DNA of 64,000 nt from Desulfuromusa sp. Its GTDB lineage: Bacteria > Desulfobacterota > Desulfuromonadia > Desulfuromonadales > Geopsychrobacteraceae. A program made the position numbers and the translations under genes. The stretch covers positions 1 to 64,000 of the forward strand of contig JADGEB010000004.1 in the NCBI GenBank assembly GCA_016744595.1, written 5' to 3'. Below are positions 63,614 through 64,000 of the stretch, in pieces (position 1 is the first letter of the stretch; each line of letters opens with the position of its first letter). The notes beneath the pieces are model-generated. The model did not search any database. It was not told the DNA's origin and was given only the letters and a program-made list of their open reading frames with translations.

Positions 63614-64000
63614 TTATACATTTGGTGGCGGTGAAACAATCCACAGCACTTTAGTCTGCTGATTGTTGATGTTTTTCCAACTATGAGGCATTGACGCCTT
63701 AAAGCTGAGAGAATCCCCTTTGCCGAGATGGAATTCTTCCCCTTCAATTATGAAGTCAAGTGAACCCTCGAGAACCATAGCGAACTCTTCTCCAGTGTGA
63801 ACCATGCCGCCCTCACCGCTATCGCAATAAGGCTCAAGAGTGTCGACAAAAACAGAAAATCCAGGATCACGTAATCCCTGAGTCAAGCTGGAAATATGGT
63901 GTTTGTCTTCAAAAAAGAAAATGGGCTCACCTTGACCAGAGGGGGTAAAAACAATATTGTTTCCTTTCTCAGCCTCCTCGACAAAATAACTGAGACTTAA
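63614..64000 (-). CDS. Second cupin-type XRE regulator, N-terminus beyond window
   Basis: The frame is open to the window edge, so the helix-turn-helix part is missing. The visible ~128 residues resemble the neighbour in order: SYFVEEAEKGN, SSLTQGLRDPGFSVFV, MVHTGEEFAMVLEGSLDF, EFHLGKGDSLSFKASMPHSW. It is a paralogue of the gene at 62987-63553 with the same strand, separated by about 60 nt. Confidence 0.85.
   Translation of the reverse strand, partial: LSLSYFVEEAEKGNNIVFTPSGQGEPIFFFEDKHHISSLTQGLRDPGFSVFVDTLEPYCDSGEGGMVHTGEEFAMVLEGSLDFIIEGEEFHLGKGDSLSFKASMPHSWKNINNQQTKVLWIVSPPPNV

Overview
The window looks like chromosome of an anaerobic, moderately AT-rich Desulfuromonadales/Geobacterales-type bacterium (inference). 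The supporting signs are the lepA-lepB-pyrR-pyrB-pyrC-carA-carB-greA-recG backbone, an indolepyruvate:ferredoxin oxidoreductase operon with two phenylacetate-CoA ligases and an ACT protein, a rubredoxin-ferritin protein, a YeeE/TusA sulfur module and a hybrid-cluster-type DUF1858 protein. No rRNA or ribosomal protein gene is present to fix the taxonomy.

Layout. 1-2031 (minus): a polar amino-acid ABC importer (permease cut by the left edge, binding protein) behind a 54-aa zinc-ribbon protein. 2139-17282 (plus): housekeeping genes, with a PyrR-type attenuator ahead of the pyrimidine operon. 17309-24090: a complete filamentous (inovirus) prophage with a Rep_trans initiator, small DNA-binding-type proteins, a major coat protein followed by a strong terminator, a pIII-like adsorption protein, a DUF2523/pVI-like protein, a Zot/pI assembly ATPase and a very long hairpin. 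It carries no integrase. It is flanked by a 19-bp direct repeat that is the core of a chromosomal dif site, so it is best read as an element integrated by the host XerCD recombinases. 24156-28413 (minus): stand-alone host genes.

28496-38751 (minus) is a defence island built on a type I restriction-modification system: hsdR, hsdS, a ComF-like phosphoribosyltransferase, a DprA-like protein, a 48-codon hsdM'-'hsdS fusion scar, a DUF6933 protein, a RhuM-Fic protein, hsdM and a NERD nuclease-like protein. Pairing ComFC-like and DprA-like proteins, both natural-transformation DNA-handling families, inside an R-M operon is the most intriguing non-phage observation. 39154-42551 holds redox and stress genes, a frameshifted kinase/ATPase remnant and a decayed hicAB toxin-antitoxin locus (premature stop in hicB, no normal start for hicA). 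42635-48640 holds a U32 protein, HIT and YjbR proteins, HrpB helicase and tRNA-Pro(GGG).

48869-53048 (plus) is a sulfur-import/TusA pair followed within 3 nt by a PAS-GGDEF-EAL protein with two cysteine-rich PAS domains. 53067-58567 (minus) is iorA-iorB-paaK-ACT-paaK for ferredoxin-linked conversion of aryl-pyruvates to aryl-acetyl-CoA. 58712-61303 is a PhoU-tailed Na/Pi transporter with Ppx/GppA. The right end carries a cyclic-nucleotide-binding protein, a gamma-carbonic anhydrase-like protein, IHF-beta and two XRE-cupin regulators, the last cut by the window edge.
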